Source of the DNA: Vibrio ostreae
GTDB taxonomy: Bacteria; Pseudomonadota; Gammaproteobacteria; Enterobacterales; Vibrionaceae
Reading direction: 5' to 3'
NCBI RefSeq assembly: GCF_019226825.1
Contig: NZ_CP076643.1
Coordinates: 2,976,001-3,040,000, forward strand
DNA length: 64,000 nt
Below, one piece after another: positions 19,028 to 28,031 of this stretch. The notes beneath the pieces were generated by a model, which ran no database searches, was not told the origin of the DNA, and saw only the letters and a program-made list of their open reading frames with translations. Numbering within the stretch: position 1 is the stretch's first letter; the number at the start of each line of letters is the position of its first letter. A program made the translations under genes and the position numbers.

Positions 19028-20193
19028 TAAAAGGCCTCCTTGGCTTTGGTGAAGGCCTGGTCGAGGTCGGCAATCAGATCGCTCGCATCTTCCAGACCCA
19101 CCGACAGGCGCAGCAACTGCTGAGAGACGCCGGCTTCGGCCAGCGCTTCTTCGCCCATCGCGCGGTGAGTCATGCTGGCCGGATGACATACCAGGCTTTC
19201 CACGCCGCCCAGCGATTCGGCCAGTGAGAACAGCTGCAGTTCACCGACAAAATATTTCAGCTGCTCGAATGAACCGCCGAATTCAAAGCTCAGCATGGAA
19301 CCAAAGCCAAGCTGCTGTTTCTTGGCGATGTCATGACCCGGATGATTTGGCAGGCTAGGGTGGTAAATCACTTTGACCAGCTCCTGGTTTTGCAGGTAAG
19401 CGAGGATTTGCTGCGAGCTCTCTTCATGCACGCGCATACGGGCCCCCAGGGTGCGCAGGCCACGCAAAGTCATGTAGCTGTCAAACGGCGTGCCGGTGGC
19501 GCCGATGCAGTTACCCCACCATGCCAGCTCGGTGGCGTGTTCGGCGTCTTTACTGATGATCACACCGCCAATCACATCCGAGTGACCATTGAGGTATTTA
19601 GTGGTCGAGTGCACCACGAAGTCGGCACCAAGCAGCAGAGGCTTTTGGTACACAGGGGTCAAAAAGGTATTGTCGACCGCTACCAGAGCACCGACCGCTT
19701 GCGCCTGCTGACAGATTTTCTCAATATCCACCACTCGTACCAGCGGGTTAGACGGCGTTTCCAGCAGCACCAGCTTTGGCTTCTGGGCAAAAGCTGCGGC
19801 CATTGCCGCGTCGTCAGACTGGTCAACAAACAGCACTTTGAAATCGCCTTTCTTGGCGCGGGTGTTGAACAGACGGTAAGTACCGCCATAGCAGTCATGT
19901 GGTGCGATAATGATTTCGCCCGGCGACAGGAATGCCGAGACCCACAGGTTCAGTGCTGATGTGCCGCAGTTGGTGACCACGGCATCCGCACCGGATTCCA
20001 GTTCAGACAGGGCTTGTTCTAGCAGGCCACGGTTCGGGTTGCCGGAGCGGGTGTAGTCGTATTTTGGCACTTCACCAAATGCAGGAAAGCCATAGTTGGT
20101 TGAGAGATAAATGGGTGGAACAACGGCGTGGTACTGGGTGTCAGATTCAATACCGGTGCGAACCGCGATGGTGGCTGGCTTGCGATTGGTCAT
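19027..20193 (-). CDS. metB: Cystathionine gamma-synthase
   Basis: MetB is a pyridoxal-phosphate enzyme that condenses O-succinylhomoserine with cysteine to cystathionine. The 388 residues carry the cofactor lysine in HSTTKYLNGHSDVIGG and the conserved YTRSGNPNRG and ALVAVDNTFLTP. It is the first gene of the metB-metL operon, divergent from metJ with four Met boxes between. The start at 20193 has GGAAAGGAAA upstream. Confidence 0.96.
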   Translation of the reverse strand: MTNRKPATIAVRTGIESDTQYHAVVPPIYLSTNYGFPAFGEVPKYDYTRSGNPNRGLLEQALSELESGADAVVTNCGTSALNLWVSAFLSPGEIIIAPHDCYGGTYRLFNTRAKKGDFKVLFVDQSDDAAMAAAFAQKPKLVLLETPSNPLVRVVDIEKICQQAQAVGALVAVDNTFLTPVYQKPLLLGADFVVHSTTKYLNGHSDVIGGVIISKDAEHATELAWWGNCIGATGTPFDSYMTLRGLRTLGARMRVHEESSQQILAYLQNQELVKVIYHPSLPNHPGHDIAKKQQLGFGSMLSFEFGGSFEQLKYFVGELQLFSLAESLGGVESLVCHPASMTHRAMGEEALAEAGVSQQLLRLSVGLEDASDLIADLDQAFTKAKEAF

Positions 20194-20411
20194 GAGCGTT
20201 TCCTTTCCTGTCTGGTGTTTCCTGAATGGTTGATTCCCTGAGCTCTGTCACCGAGCGAATCGGGCTACAGAGCGGGCAATGGTAAGCATTGGCATAGCTG
20301 CTATTGGGATTTCAAACAATTCCGGGCGATGTGTAAATCCAATTCCGGGGTGAGCGGTGAAGCAAATGTTCACTCCGGTGAATAACATCACACTTTACTG
20401 CTCAAAAAAGA

Positions 20412-20443
20412 AGACGTCAACACTTCTAGACGTCTATATGTCT
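20412..20443. promoter_or_regulatory. MetJ operator, four tandem Met boxes (metB/metJ)
   Basis: Four contiguous 8-base units fill the site: AGACGTCA, ACACTTCT, AGACGTCT and ATATGTCT. The third is the perfect consensus. The array lies between divergent metB and metJ, 79-110 bases before metJ, and should control both genes, giving metJ autoregulation. Confidence 0.9.
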
Positions 20444-20521
20444 TTGCTTATGGCAGTAAATCCCGCTAAAATTGAGGTCTTTGAAAAACTCAACTCGAAT
20501 TCAAATTTACGAAGGTGCGCA

Positions 20522-20839
20522 ATGGCAGACTGGAACGGCGAATATATTAGCCCGTACGCGGAACATGGGAAGAAGAACGAGCAGGTCAAAAAGATCACTG
20601 TCTCGATTCCGCTTAAGGTACTTAAAGTGCTGACGGATGAACGTACTCGTCGACAGATCAATAATTTACGTCATGCCACTAACAGTGAACTGCTGTGTGA
20701 AGCGTTTCTGCATGCTTACACCGGTCAGCCGCTGCCAACCGACGAAGACCTGCGTAAAGACCGTCCGGATGATATTCCGACCGAGGCCAAAGCGCTGATG
20801 ACGGCGATGGGTATCGAGTTTGAGGCATACGACGACTAA
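20522..20839 (+). CDS. metJ: Methionine repressor MetJ
   Basis: MetJ is a ribbon-helix-helix repressor that uses S-adenosylmethionine as corepressor. The start is ATG 20522 ([21 protein letters not shown]), giving 105 residues, the family length. The DNA-contacting strand is [12 protein letters not shown] and the following helices read [29 protein letters not shown] longer in-frame reading upstream would run through the Met boxes and is rejected. Confidence 0.97.
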   Translation: MADWNGEYISPYAEHGKKNEQVKKITVSIPLKVLKVLTDERTRRQINNLRHATNSELLCEAFLHAYTGQPLPTDEDLRKDRPDDIPTEAKALMTAMGIEFEAYDD

Positions 20840-20862
20840 GTCGCTGTGCACCGCATCAGCAT

Positions 20863-20893
20863 AAAAAAACCCTGGTTACTGACCAGGGTTTTT
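20863..20893 (+). terminator. Intrinsic terminator of metJ
   Basis: AAAACCCTGGT and ACCAGGGTTTT form the stem around a short loop, followed by a T-run, about 25 bases past the metJ stop. Confidence 0.87.
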
Positions 20894-20992
20894 GCATTGT
20901 TAGCTCTCAGATCATTTTTAAGCATCAGGGCATTGTTAACCCGCAAGGATCAACGCTTCCGTCACCGGAGTGTTTATCCGGCATGCTGCTTA

Positions 20993-22270
20993 CTAATCTT
21001 GCATATAGTTATGCGGCATCTCGATCCGTGCGACACCAGAGTCAACCGCAGCTTGTGCGACTGCCTTAGCCACGCGGGGCAGCAGGCGTGGATCCATGGG
21101 CTTAGGAATAATGTATTGATGACCGTAGGTCAGGCTGTCACTGCCTGCGGCTTGTAGTACGGCTGCCGGCACCTCTTCTTTCGCCAGTTGACGAATCGCT
21201 TCGACCGCCGCCAGTTTCATCTCATCATTGATTTCGCTGGCACGTACATCCAGCGCGCCGCGGAAGATGAACGGGAAACACAGCACGTTGTTGACCTGGT
21301 TCGGGTAGTCACTGCGTCCGGTGCCCATGATCAGGTCGTCACGCACCGCGTGAGCCAGCTCAGGTTTGATTTCCGGATCCGGGTTAGAGCAGGCGAACAC
21401 CACAGGCTTGTCAGCCATCAGCTTCAGCGCGTCGGCGGACAGCAGGTTCGGGCCTGATACACCCAGGAACAGATCCGCGCCGGCAATCACATCTTCCAGG
21501 GTGCGTTTGTCGGTGTTGTTGGCAAACAGTTGCTTGTACTGGTTCAGATCGTCACGACGGGTGTGGATGACACCTTTACGGTCGAGCATGTAAATCTTCT
21601 CACGCATCGCACCGCACTTAATCAGCAGTTCCATACACGCTACCGCTGCGGCACCCGCACCCAGACAGACAATCACACACTCAGACAGTTCTTTGCCTTG
21701 CAGTTCAATCGCGTTCAGCATGCCTGCTGCGGTCACGATCGCCGTGCCGTGCTGGTCATCGTGGAACACTGGCACGTCACAACGTTCAATCAGGCGACGC
21801 TCGATCTCAAAACAGTCCGGCGCTTTGATGTCTTCCAGGTTGATACCGCCAAAGGTGTCAGCGATGTTAGCGACGGTGTCGATAAACTCATCGATGGTGC
21901 GGTGTTTTACTTCAATATCAATGGAGTCGAGGCCGGCAAAACGTTTGAACAGCAGCGCTTTACCTTCCATGACCGGTTTAGAGGCCATTGGCCCCAGGTT
22001 ACCCAGGCCAAGGATTGCGGTACCGTTTGAGATCACCGCCACTGTGTTGCCTTTGGCGGTGTATTTGTAAACGTTATCGACATTCTGAGCGATTTCACGT
22101 ACCGGTTCTGCCACGCCCGGGCTGTAAGCTAACGCCAGATCAGTGGCTGAGTCAGCCGGTTTGGTGATCGAGACCGCGATTTTACCCGGGGTCGGCTGCG
22201 CGTGGTAATCCAGAGCACGTTGGCGGAAGGCTTCTTCCGCGCTTAATTGTTGACGATTGTCGTCGGACAT
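20993..22270 (-). CDS. NAD(P)-dependent malic enzyme, short form
   Basis: The enzyme oxidatively decarboxylates malate to pyruvate. The start ATG 22270 (MSDDNRQQLSAEEAFRQRAL) gives 425 residues; a more upstream in-frame start exists at 22309, and neither has a good ribosome site. The catalytic Tyr in VYKYTAKGN, the Lys in GKALLFKRFAGLD, the metal-binding DCFEIERRL and FHDDQHGTA, and the nucleotide loop CLGAGAAAVA are present. It lacks the C-terminal phosphotransacetylase-like domain of the long MaeB type. Cofactor preference cannot be read reliably. Confidence 0.92.
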   Translation of the reverse strand: MSDDNRQQLSAEEAFRQRALDYHAQPTPGKIAVSITKPADSATDLALAYSPGVAEPVREIAQNVDNVYKYTAKGNTVAVISNGTAILGLGNLGPMASKPVMEGKALLFKRFAGLDSIDIEVKHRTIDEFIDTVANIADTFGGINLEDIKAPDCFEIERRLIERCDVPVFHDDQHGTAIVTAAGMLNAIELQGKELSECVIVCLGAGAAAVACMELLIKCGAMREKIYMLDRKGVIHTRRDDLNQYKQLFANNTDKRTLEDVIAGADLFLGVSGPNLLSADALKLMADKPVVFACSNPDPEIKPELAHAVRDDLIMGTGRSDYPNQVNNVLCFPFIFRGALDVRASEINDEMKLAAVEAIRQLAKEEVPAAVLQAAGSDSLTYGHQYIIPKPMDPRLLPRVAKAVAQAAVDSGVARIEMPHNYMQD

Positions 22271-22454
22271 AGGGGAGGTTCTCTTATTATTTTTGGAAAA
22301 GGGGCGCACATTTTAGTTGATGCCTGAAATAGTGACTAGGCAGGGGTGCTGTATAATCGTACAAAATGCGTGAGTTTTTGGCTGATAAGACCAGCTGTTT
22401 TGTGATCAGGGTAGACTTTAGTCGTAGAGCGGGGGGACGGGCAGATGGCAGGCA

Positions 22455-22485
22455 TCAAAAAAGGACGCCGTAGCGTCCTTTTTGA
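22455..22485 (-). terminator. Intrinsic terminator of rpmE
   Basis: TCAAAAAAGGACGC and GCGTCCTTTTTGA flank a short loop; read on the minus strand the stem is followed by T. It begins 22 bases past the rpmE stop. Confidence 0.85.
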
Positions 22486-22506
22486 AATCTTCGCGTAAAG
22501 TAAAAA

Positions 22507-22725
22507 TTACTTCTTGCTTGACAGTGCGCCGAAACGCTTGTTGAAGCGATCAACACGGCCGCCAGTGTCAACAACACGTTGCTTACCAGTGTAGAATGGG
22601 TGGCACTTGTCACATACGTCCAGGTGCATTTCTTCTTTACCTAGAGTAGATTTGAAAACGAAAGTGTTGCCGCAAGAGCAGCTTGCATTTACTTCTTTGT
22701 ATTCTGGGTGGATACCAGCTTTCAT
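22507..22725 (-). CDS. rpmE: 50S ribosomal protein L31, zinc-binding type
   Basis: The 72-residue protein has the four cysteines of the zinc-binding (C+) form: Cys16, Cys18, Cys38 and Cys41 (CSC and CDKC). The family signature [20 protein letters not shown] is intact. C+ forms are usually swapped for a zinc-free paralog under zinc starvation; none is in this window. A ribosome site (AGGTTATCCC) lies just upstream. The 352-base gap to priA has the two divergent promoters and nothing else recognised. Confidence 0.97.
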   Translation of the reverse strand: MKAGIHPEYKEVNASCSCGNTFVFKSTLGKEEMHLDVCDKCHPFYTGKQRVVDTGGRVDRFNKRFGALSSKK

Positions 22726-23077
22726 GGGATAACCTCAAAAATTGGGCCGTGTCGCCATCCGAGTCTGAGCCGGACACCACACGTAACGTTAATAATACGA
22801 TTGCCATGGTCACAGCAAACTGCTGAGGACCATTAAGGCGCGATATAGTAATGAATCTGCTAGCCCGGATCAACCGATTTCGGCGTTATTTTAGCCAGCC
22901 ATAGCAAACAGCCGCTCAGAGCATGACGGGTTGGCGGTGCCAACGGCCAGACCCGATGCCCGAACTGCTGCCGGCGTGCCGCATACGGCCTTTTGCCCGC
23001 CATGTGCGGGTCGAATTTATGCCCGTCTTCCAGTAGACTGTGGCGTCCTTAACTGACTTAATTGCTGACGGATTGTT

Positions 23078-25279
23078 ATGCGCCCAACTATTGCTCGCGT
23101 TGCCCTGCCGGTGCCGCTTGATAAGCAATTTGATTACCTGATTCCCGGCCACCTGTTTCCGATTATCGGCGGCCGCGTTTCTGTGCCGTTCGGGCGCCAG
23201 ACTCTGGTCGGCATTGTGACTGCACTGGTGCAGGAGTCCGAGTTTCCGCGTGAGCAGCTCAAAGCGCTCAAGGCCGTGCTCGATACCCAACCAGTCTGGC
23301 CGGATAAACTGTATCACCTGCTGCAGTGGTGCAGTCAGTTTTATCAGCATCCACTTGGCGAGACCCTGGCTAATGCTCTGCCGGGAGCGCTGCGTAAAGG
23401 TAAAGCGGCTGATTTTGCCAGCAGTAAAGAGTGGCTCATTACTGCCGCCGGGCGCGATCAGCTGATGCAGGGCTTTGGCCGTGCGATTAAACAGGCCAAG
23501 GTGATGAATCTGGTCGCTTCTGGCCCGGTCCCTCATCAGGTGATGCTGGATGAGGAAGTGTCGAGTACGACACTCAACACCCTGCAGGACAAAGGCTGGA
23601 TTGAAGTCAGTGAACAGCGTCCGCAGTTCCGGCCTTGGCCGGCAGAGCCGGAAGCCGCGGTCGATAAGCCCAAGTTGAACTCTGAGCAGGCCATCGCAAT
23701 TGCAACGGTCAACCATCAGCCGGCATTCGGCTGTTATCTGCTGCAGGGCGTAACAGGCTCGGGTAAAACTGAAGTCTACCTTAATCTTATCAAGCCGGTG
23801 CTGGCACAAGGCCGCCAGGCGCTGGTGCTGGTGCCGGAAATTGGCCTGACGCCGCAAACCATTAACCGTTTTCGTAAACGGTTTAATGTCCCGGTTGAGG
23901 TGATTCACTCTGGTCTCAATGAAACCGAACGTCTCAATGCCTGGCTGGCCGCGCGCGACAAAGTAGCCGGTATCGTGATTGGTACCCGTTCCGCGCTGCT
24001 GACCCCGTTTGCCGATCTCGGCATTATCATTGTCGACGAAGAGCATGACTCTTCGTATAAACAGCAGGACAGCCTGCGCTACCACGCACGCGATGTGGCG
24101 GTGATGCGTGCCAATCTGGAGCAGATCCCGATTGTGCTCGGCAGTGCCACCCCGGCGCTGGAAACGCTGCATAATGCCCTGAGCGGTAAATACCATCATC
24201 TGCATCTGACCCAGCGTGCCGGAACGGCGCGCCCGACCACCAACCGGGTGCTGGATGTCAAAGGCCTGTATCTGGAAAGCGGTTTGTCCGCGCCGTTGAT
24301 TGCGGAAATGCGCCGCCATTTATCGCAGGGCAATCAGGTGCTGCTGTTCCTCAACCGGCGTGGCTTTTCTCCGGCGCTGATGTGTCACGAATGTGGCTGG
24401 ATCGCCGATTGTCAGCGTTGTGATGCTTATTATACCTACCATCAGTACAGTAACGAGATTCGCTGCCACCACTGCGGCTCACAGCGTCCGGTGATCCACC
24501 AGTGTCAGGGGTGTGGCTCGACGCATCTGGTCACGGTCGGGGTCGGCACCGAGCAGCTCGAGGCGCAACTGGGGGAACTGTTTCCGGACTTCAAGACGAT
24601 TCGGATTGACCGTGACAGTACCCGGCGCAAAGGCAGTCTGGAATCAGCGCTGCAAGCGATCCGCAATAACGAATATCAGATTTTGATCGGCACCCAGATG
24701 CTGGCCAAAGGCCACCATTTCCCCGATGTAACTCTGGTGGCGCTGCTGGATGTGGATGGCTCATTATACAGCAGTGATTTTCGCGCCTCTGAACGTCTGG
24801 CTCAGTTGTTTATCCAGGTGGCGGGCCGGGCCGGGCGGGCGAGTAAGCCGGGCGAAGTGGTGCTGCAGACCCACCATCCAGAGCATACCTTGTTGCAGGC
24901 GCTGCTCAACAAGGATTACCACCATTTTGCTGAAACCGCACTGGCGGAGCGCAAGCTGGCCCAACTGCCGCCGTATACCTTTCTGACCCTGTTTCGCGCC
25001 GAAGGCAACCAGTCGCAGCAGGTAGAAGATTTTCTGCGTCAGGTACGCCAGACGCTGGAAGCTCACCCGCTCAGTGAACAGGGCTGTCTGGTGCTGGGGC
25101 CGACGCCGGCACCGCTCGCCAAACGGGCCGGAAAATTTCGCTGGCAGTTGCTGTTGCAGGCGCCCAGCCGTTCGGTGATGCAGAAGCTGTTAGCCAGCGC
25201 ACGCCCGGCGATTCAGATGTTGCCGCTGGCCACTAAAGTGCGCTGGACGCTGGACATTGAACCGCAGGATTTGAGCTGA
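23078..25279 (+). CDS. priA: Primosomal replication restart helicase PriA
   Basis: PriA recognises stalled forks and reloads the replicative helicase. The 733 residues comprise an N-terminal DNA-binding domain (from RVALPVPLDKQFDYLIP), a helicase core with Walker A GVTGSGKTEVY and Walker B DEEHDSSYKQQ, and GSATPALETL. The zinc-binding region has paired cysteines (CHEC, CQRC, CHHC, CQGC). The C-terminal motifs IGTQMLAKGHHFPDV and VAGRAGR are intact. Length is that of E. coli PriA. Confidence 0.97.
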   Translation: MRPTIARVALPVPLDKQFDYLIPGHLFPIIGGRVSVPFGRQTLVGIVTALVQESEFPREQLKALKAVLDTQPVWPDKLYHLLQWCSQFYQHPLGETLANALPGALRKGKAADFASSKEWLITAAGRDQLMQGFGRAIKQAKVMNLVASGPVPHQVMLDEEVSSTTLNTLQDKGWIEVSEQRPQFRPWPAEPEAAVDKPKLNSEQAIAIATVNHQPAFGCYLLQGVTGSGKTEVYLNLIKPVLAQGRQALVLVPEIGLTPQTINRFRKRFNVPVEVIHSGLNETERLNAWLAARDKVAGIVIGTRSALLTPFADLGIIIVDEEHDSSYKQQDSLRYHARDVAVMRANLEQIPIVLGSATPALETLHNALSGKYHHLHLTQRAGTARPTTNRVLDVKGLYLESGLSAPLIAEMRRHLSQGNQVLLFLNRRGFSPALMCHECGWIADCQRCDAYYTYHQYSNEIRCHHCGSQRPVIHQCQGCGSTHLVTVGVGTEQLEAQLGELFPDFKTIRIDRDSTRRKGSLESALQAIRNNEYQILIGTQMLAKGHHFPDVTLVALLDVDGSLYSSDFRASERLAQLFIQVAGRAGRASKPGEVVLQTHHPEHTLLQALLNKDYHHFAETALAERKLAQLPPYTFLTLFRAEGNQSQQVEDFLRQVRQTLEAHPLSEQGCLVLGPTPAPLAKRAGKFRWQLLLQAPSRSVMQKLLASARPAIQMLPLATKVRWTLDIEPQDLS

Positions 25280-25332
25280 GCAGCCCCATCCGGCTTGCTG
25301 GTAAAATTGTCAAAAAATGAAATCCTTCTTAT

Positions 25333-25356
25333 CGTGATAAATATCACACTTGTGAT
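25333..25356 (+). promoter_or_regulatory. CRP-like sites upstream of cytR
   Basis: CGTGA-TAAATA-TCACA (25333-25348) differs from the CRP consensus TGTGA-N6-TCACA by one base. Overlapping it, ATCACACTTGTGAT (25343-25356) is a perfect 14-base palindrome. They lie about 250 bases before cytR. CRP and CytR act together at nucleoside-catabolism promoters in E. coli; action here is inferred. The rest of 25280-25603 shows nothing else recognisable. Confidence 0.6.
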
Positions 25357-25603
25357 GCAAAAATTGTTAATCAGACCGTAACTTTCCCATCGGAAAGGAA
25401 TACACTAAATGCCATAATCGCGCAGTGAATCGTTTTCGCTGGCCTAAATGTGGCGAACCTTAAGCGAACGTGCAGCAGGTAAGCGTGAATCCAAGCAATG
25501 TTAGCAGCCAAACCGGATGCCCGGCGGCGCTCTATAACGATAATCAGTGTCTCAGACACGATGAATTTTTATTAAGAACCGAGAAAAGAGGACAGTACCC
25601 CCT

Positions 25604-26611
25604 ATGGCGACAATGAAGGATGTTGCCCAGCTTGCAGGCGTATCAACGGCGACCGTATCGCGTGCTCTGATGAATCCCGAGAAAGTCTCATCCTCGACCC
25701 GTAAACGGGTTGAAGAGGCGGTGTTAGAAGCTGGTTATTCCCCTAACTCTCTCGCGCGCAATCTGCGTCGCAATGAGTCCAAAACGATTGTGGCCATTGT
25801 GCCGGATATCTGTGACCCGTATTACACCGAGATCATCCGCGGCATTGAAGATGCGGCGATGGAACACGGTTATCTGGTGCTGCTGGGTGACAGCGGTCAG
25901 CAGAAAAAACGTGAAAGCTCATTTGTGAACCTGGTGTTCACCAAGCAGGCGGACGGTATGTTGCTGCTCGGGACCGACCTGCCGTTTGATGTCAGTAAGC
26001 CGGAACAGAAAAACCTGCCGCCGATGGTGATGGCGTGTGAGTTTGCCCCGGAACTGGAGCTGCCCACGGTACATATTGATAACCTGACCTCGGCGTTTGA
26101 AGCGGTGAACTATCTGACCCAGATGGGCCACAAACGGGTGGCGCAAATTGCCGGCCCGGATACGGCCGTTCTGTGCCAGTTCCGCCAGCAAGGTTACCAG
26201 CAGGCGCTGCGCCGCTCCGGGATTACCCGCAATCCAGACTACAGTGTGAGCGGTGATTTCTCATTTGAATCGGGTGCTCAGGCGGTGCGTCAGCTGCTGG
26301 CGTTGTCCGAGCCGCCGACGGCGATTTTCTGCCACAACGATACCATGGCGATTGGGGCGATTCAGGAAGCCAAACGTCTGGGTACGCGAGTGCCGCAGGA
26401 TCTTTCGGTGGTCGGTTTCGATGACATTCAGTTTGCCCAGTACTGCGATCCACCGCTGACCACCATTTCTCAGCCGCGTTATGAGATTGGCCGCCAGGCA
26501 ATGCTGATGATGCTGGAATTGCTGCGCGGCAACGATGTTCAGGCCGGTTCACGTTTACTGGAAACCCAGCTGGTGGTACGCGACAGCGCGGCTCCGCCAT
26601 GTGCAATCTAG
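25604..26611 (+). CDS. cytR: LacI-family transcriptional repressor CytR
   Basis: CytR represses nucleoside uptake and catabolism genes with CRP and is released by cytidine; in Vibrio it also affects competence and biofilm genes. The 335 residues start with the LacI-type helix-turn-helix ATMKDVAQLAGVSTATVSRALM and end with a periplasmic-binding-like effector domain (about 60-330; FCHNDTMAIGAI, DLSVVGFDDIQFAQYCDPPLTTI). Position between priA and ftsN matches E. coli, which supports CytR over other LacI members. Confidence 0.93.
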   Translation: MATMKDVAQLAGVSTATVSRALMNPEKVSSSTRKRVEEAVLEAGYSPNSLARNLRRNESKTIVAIVPDICDPYYTEIIRGIEDAAMEHGYLVLLGDSGQQKKRESSFVNLVFTKQADGMLLLGTDLPFDVSKPEQKNLPPMVMACEFAPELELPTVHIDNLTSAFEAVNYLTQMGHKRVAQIAGPDTAVLCQFRQQGYQQALRRSGITRNPDYSVSGDFSFESGAQAVRQLLALSEPPTAIFCHNDTMAIGAIQEAKRLGTRVPQDLSVVGFDDIQFAQYCDPPLTTISQPRYEIGRQAMLMMLELLRGNDVQAGSRLLETQLVVRDSAAPPCAI

Positions 26612-26739
26612 TGCTTTAACCACGAGTAATATCTCAGTGTGAGCGGCGTATTTTGACACGCCGCTTCCATTTCTGCTCTGTTATCCGGCAGGAAACTGCA
26701 TTAACATGAAGACAAAATTGTCAACTTTTGAAATAGTTT

Positions 26740-27294
26740 GTGGCTAATAAAGATTATGTAAGACGTGGTCGTAGTCCGAAAAAGCCGACCCGGAAAACAA
26801 CTCCCATTCCCCGACGCAGAAAACCCTGGCGCAGTGGCTTGCTGGCTCTCGTGCTGGCGGGCGGCTTTGGCTATGGTTTGTATCAGCTCAGTCAGGATCC
26901 CGAGCCACCAGCACCGCAAGTGGTGGAAACCAAGCCACAGCCGGTCAGTAAACCGCAGCCGGCCAACAGCCTGCCGCCGCCGCCAACCGAACAGTGGGAT
27001 TACGTGGAATCGCTGCCTAATCGCCAGATTGAGGTCAAAGCCAAAGAGCTGCAGGTGTCGGACATTCCTTACATCATGCAGTGCGGGGCCTATAAAACCA
27101 TGCACCAGGCTGAAACCCGCAAGCTGGATATCGCCTTTCAGGGGCTGAGCAGTAAGATCCGCAACAAGGAAGGCAGCAGCTGGTTCCGGGTGGTTCTCGG
27201 CCCTTACAAGTTCAAGCGCGACGCTGAGCGTGACAAGCATAAGCTGCAGCGTGCCAAGATTGAGCCTTGTGCTATCTGGAAAGAGCAGCAGTAA
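26740..27294 (+). CDS. ftsN: Cell division protein FtsN
   Basis: FtsN triggers constriction by activating septal peptidoglycan synthesis. The protein has 184 residues, shorter than the 319 of E. coli. It has a basic cytoplasmic tail (MANKDYVRRGRSPKKPTRK), one membrane helix (about 31-50), a Pro-rich periplasmic linker (about 54-85) and a C-terminal SPOR domain (about 108-180; YIMQCGAYKTMHQAET, WFRVVLGPYKFKRDAERDKHKL). The start is GTG 26740 with no clear ribosome site, so initiation may be weak. The position after cytR is conserved. Confidence 0.93.
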   Translation: MANKDYVRRGRSPKKPTRKTTPIPRRRKPWRSGLLALVLAGGFGYGLYQLSQDPEPPAPQVVETKPQPVSKPQPANSLPPPPTEQWDYVESLPNRQIEVKAKELQVSDIPYIMQCGAYKTMHQAETRKLDIAFQGLSSKIRNKEGSSWFRVVLGPYKFKRDAERDKHKLQRAKIEPCAIWKEQQ

Positions 27295-27322
27295 ACCTGA
27301 TAGCAGTAAACTTGATATCAGT

Positions 27323-27349
27323 AACGCCCGGAGTTTCTCCGGGCGTTTT
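27323..27349 (+). terminator. Intrinsic terminator of ftsN
   Basis: AACGCCCGGAG and CTCCGGGCGTT form an 11-bp stem with a TTT loop, followed by TT, about 28 bases past the ftsN stop. Confidence 0.88.
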
Positions 27350-27372
27350 GCGTTGTGGCGCTGATTCTTTCC

Positions 27373-27400
27373 CTTGAATTTTGATTTTCCAGCCTCATAT
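27373..27400 (+). promoter_or_regulatory. Sigma-32 (heat-shock) promoter of hslVU
   Basis: CTTGAAT (27373-27379) and CCTCATAT (27393-27400), spaced by 13 bases, fit the heat-shock consensus CTTGAAA and CCCCATNT. The site ends 40 bases before the hslV start. hslVU is a known sigma-32 operon in E. coli. Confidence 0.8.
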
Positions 27401-27440
27401 AACCACTATCTTGATAGTGAAAACCACAAAGGGGTTCCTA

Positions 27441-27998
27441 GTGACTACCATCGTATCTGTACGTCGTAATAACAAAGTTGTCATCGCAGGTGACGGACAA
27501 GTCTCGCTTGGCAATACCGTGATGAAAGGCAACGCGCGCAAAGTTCGTCGTTTGTACAACAACAAAGTATTGGCCGGATTCGCGGGTGGTACGGCGGACG
27601 CATTCACGCTATTTGAGCGTTTCGAAAGTAAATTGCAAATGCACCAGGGACACCTGACCAAAGCCGCGGTTGAACTGGCTAAAGACTGGCGCAGTGACCG
27701 TGCGTTACGCCGCCTGGAAGCGATTCTGGCGGTGGCAGATGAAACCGCATCGCTGATCATTACCGGTAATGGTGATGTGCTGCAGCCGGAGCATGACCTG
27801 ATTGCGATTGGTTCCGGCGGTAACTATGCCCAGGCGGCGGCGATTGCTCTGCTGGAAAATACCGAGCTGGATGCGCGCGAGATTGCGGAAAAAGCCCTGA
27901 AGATTGCCGGTGACATCTGTGTGTTCACCAACCACCATCATACGATTGAAGAGCTGGAGATCCCTGCGGGAATGCTGCCAGCGACCAGCGATCAGTAA
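27441..27998 (+). CDS. hslV: ATP-dependent protease peptidase subunit HslV
   Basis: HslV is the proteolytic core of the HslUV (ClpQY) protease. The start is GTG 27441, with GGGG upstream, giving [24 protein letters not shown]; the Thr after the initiator is the catalytic N-terminal nucleophile. The 185 residues match the family, with [11 protein letters not shown] and the C-terminal [12 protein letters not shown]. Longer in-frame readings upstream overlap the promoter and would bury the nucleophile. hslU follows 33 bases downstream. Confidence 0.97.
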   Translation: MTTIVSVRRNNKVVIAGDGQVSLGNTVMKGNARKVRRLYNNKVLAGFAGGTADAFTLFERFESKLQMHQGHLTKAAVELAKDWRSDRALRRLEAILAVADETASLIITGNGDVLQPEHDLIAIGSGGNYAQAAAIALLENTELDAREIAEKALKIAGDICVFTNHHHTIEELEIPAGMLPATSDQ

Positions 27999-28031
27999 GC
28001 GCTGCCAGCCACCGAATTGAAGGAAAGCATT

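Noticed and set aside
22916..24319. 467-codon open frame antisense to priA
   Set aside because: It lies opposite a full-length, motif-complete priA. Its sequence has no recognisable motif and follows the reverse of a biased codon pattern, a common artefact in GC-balanced genes.
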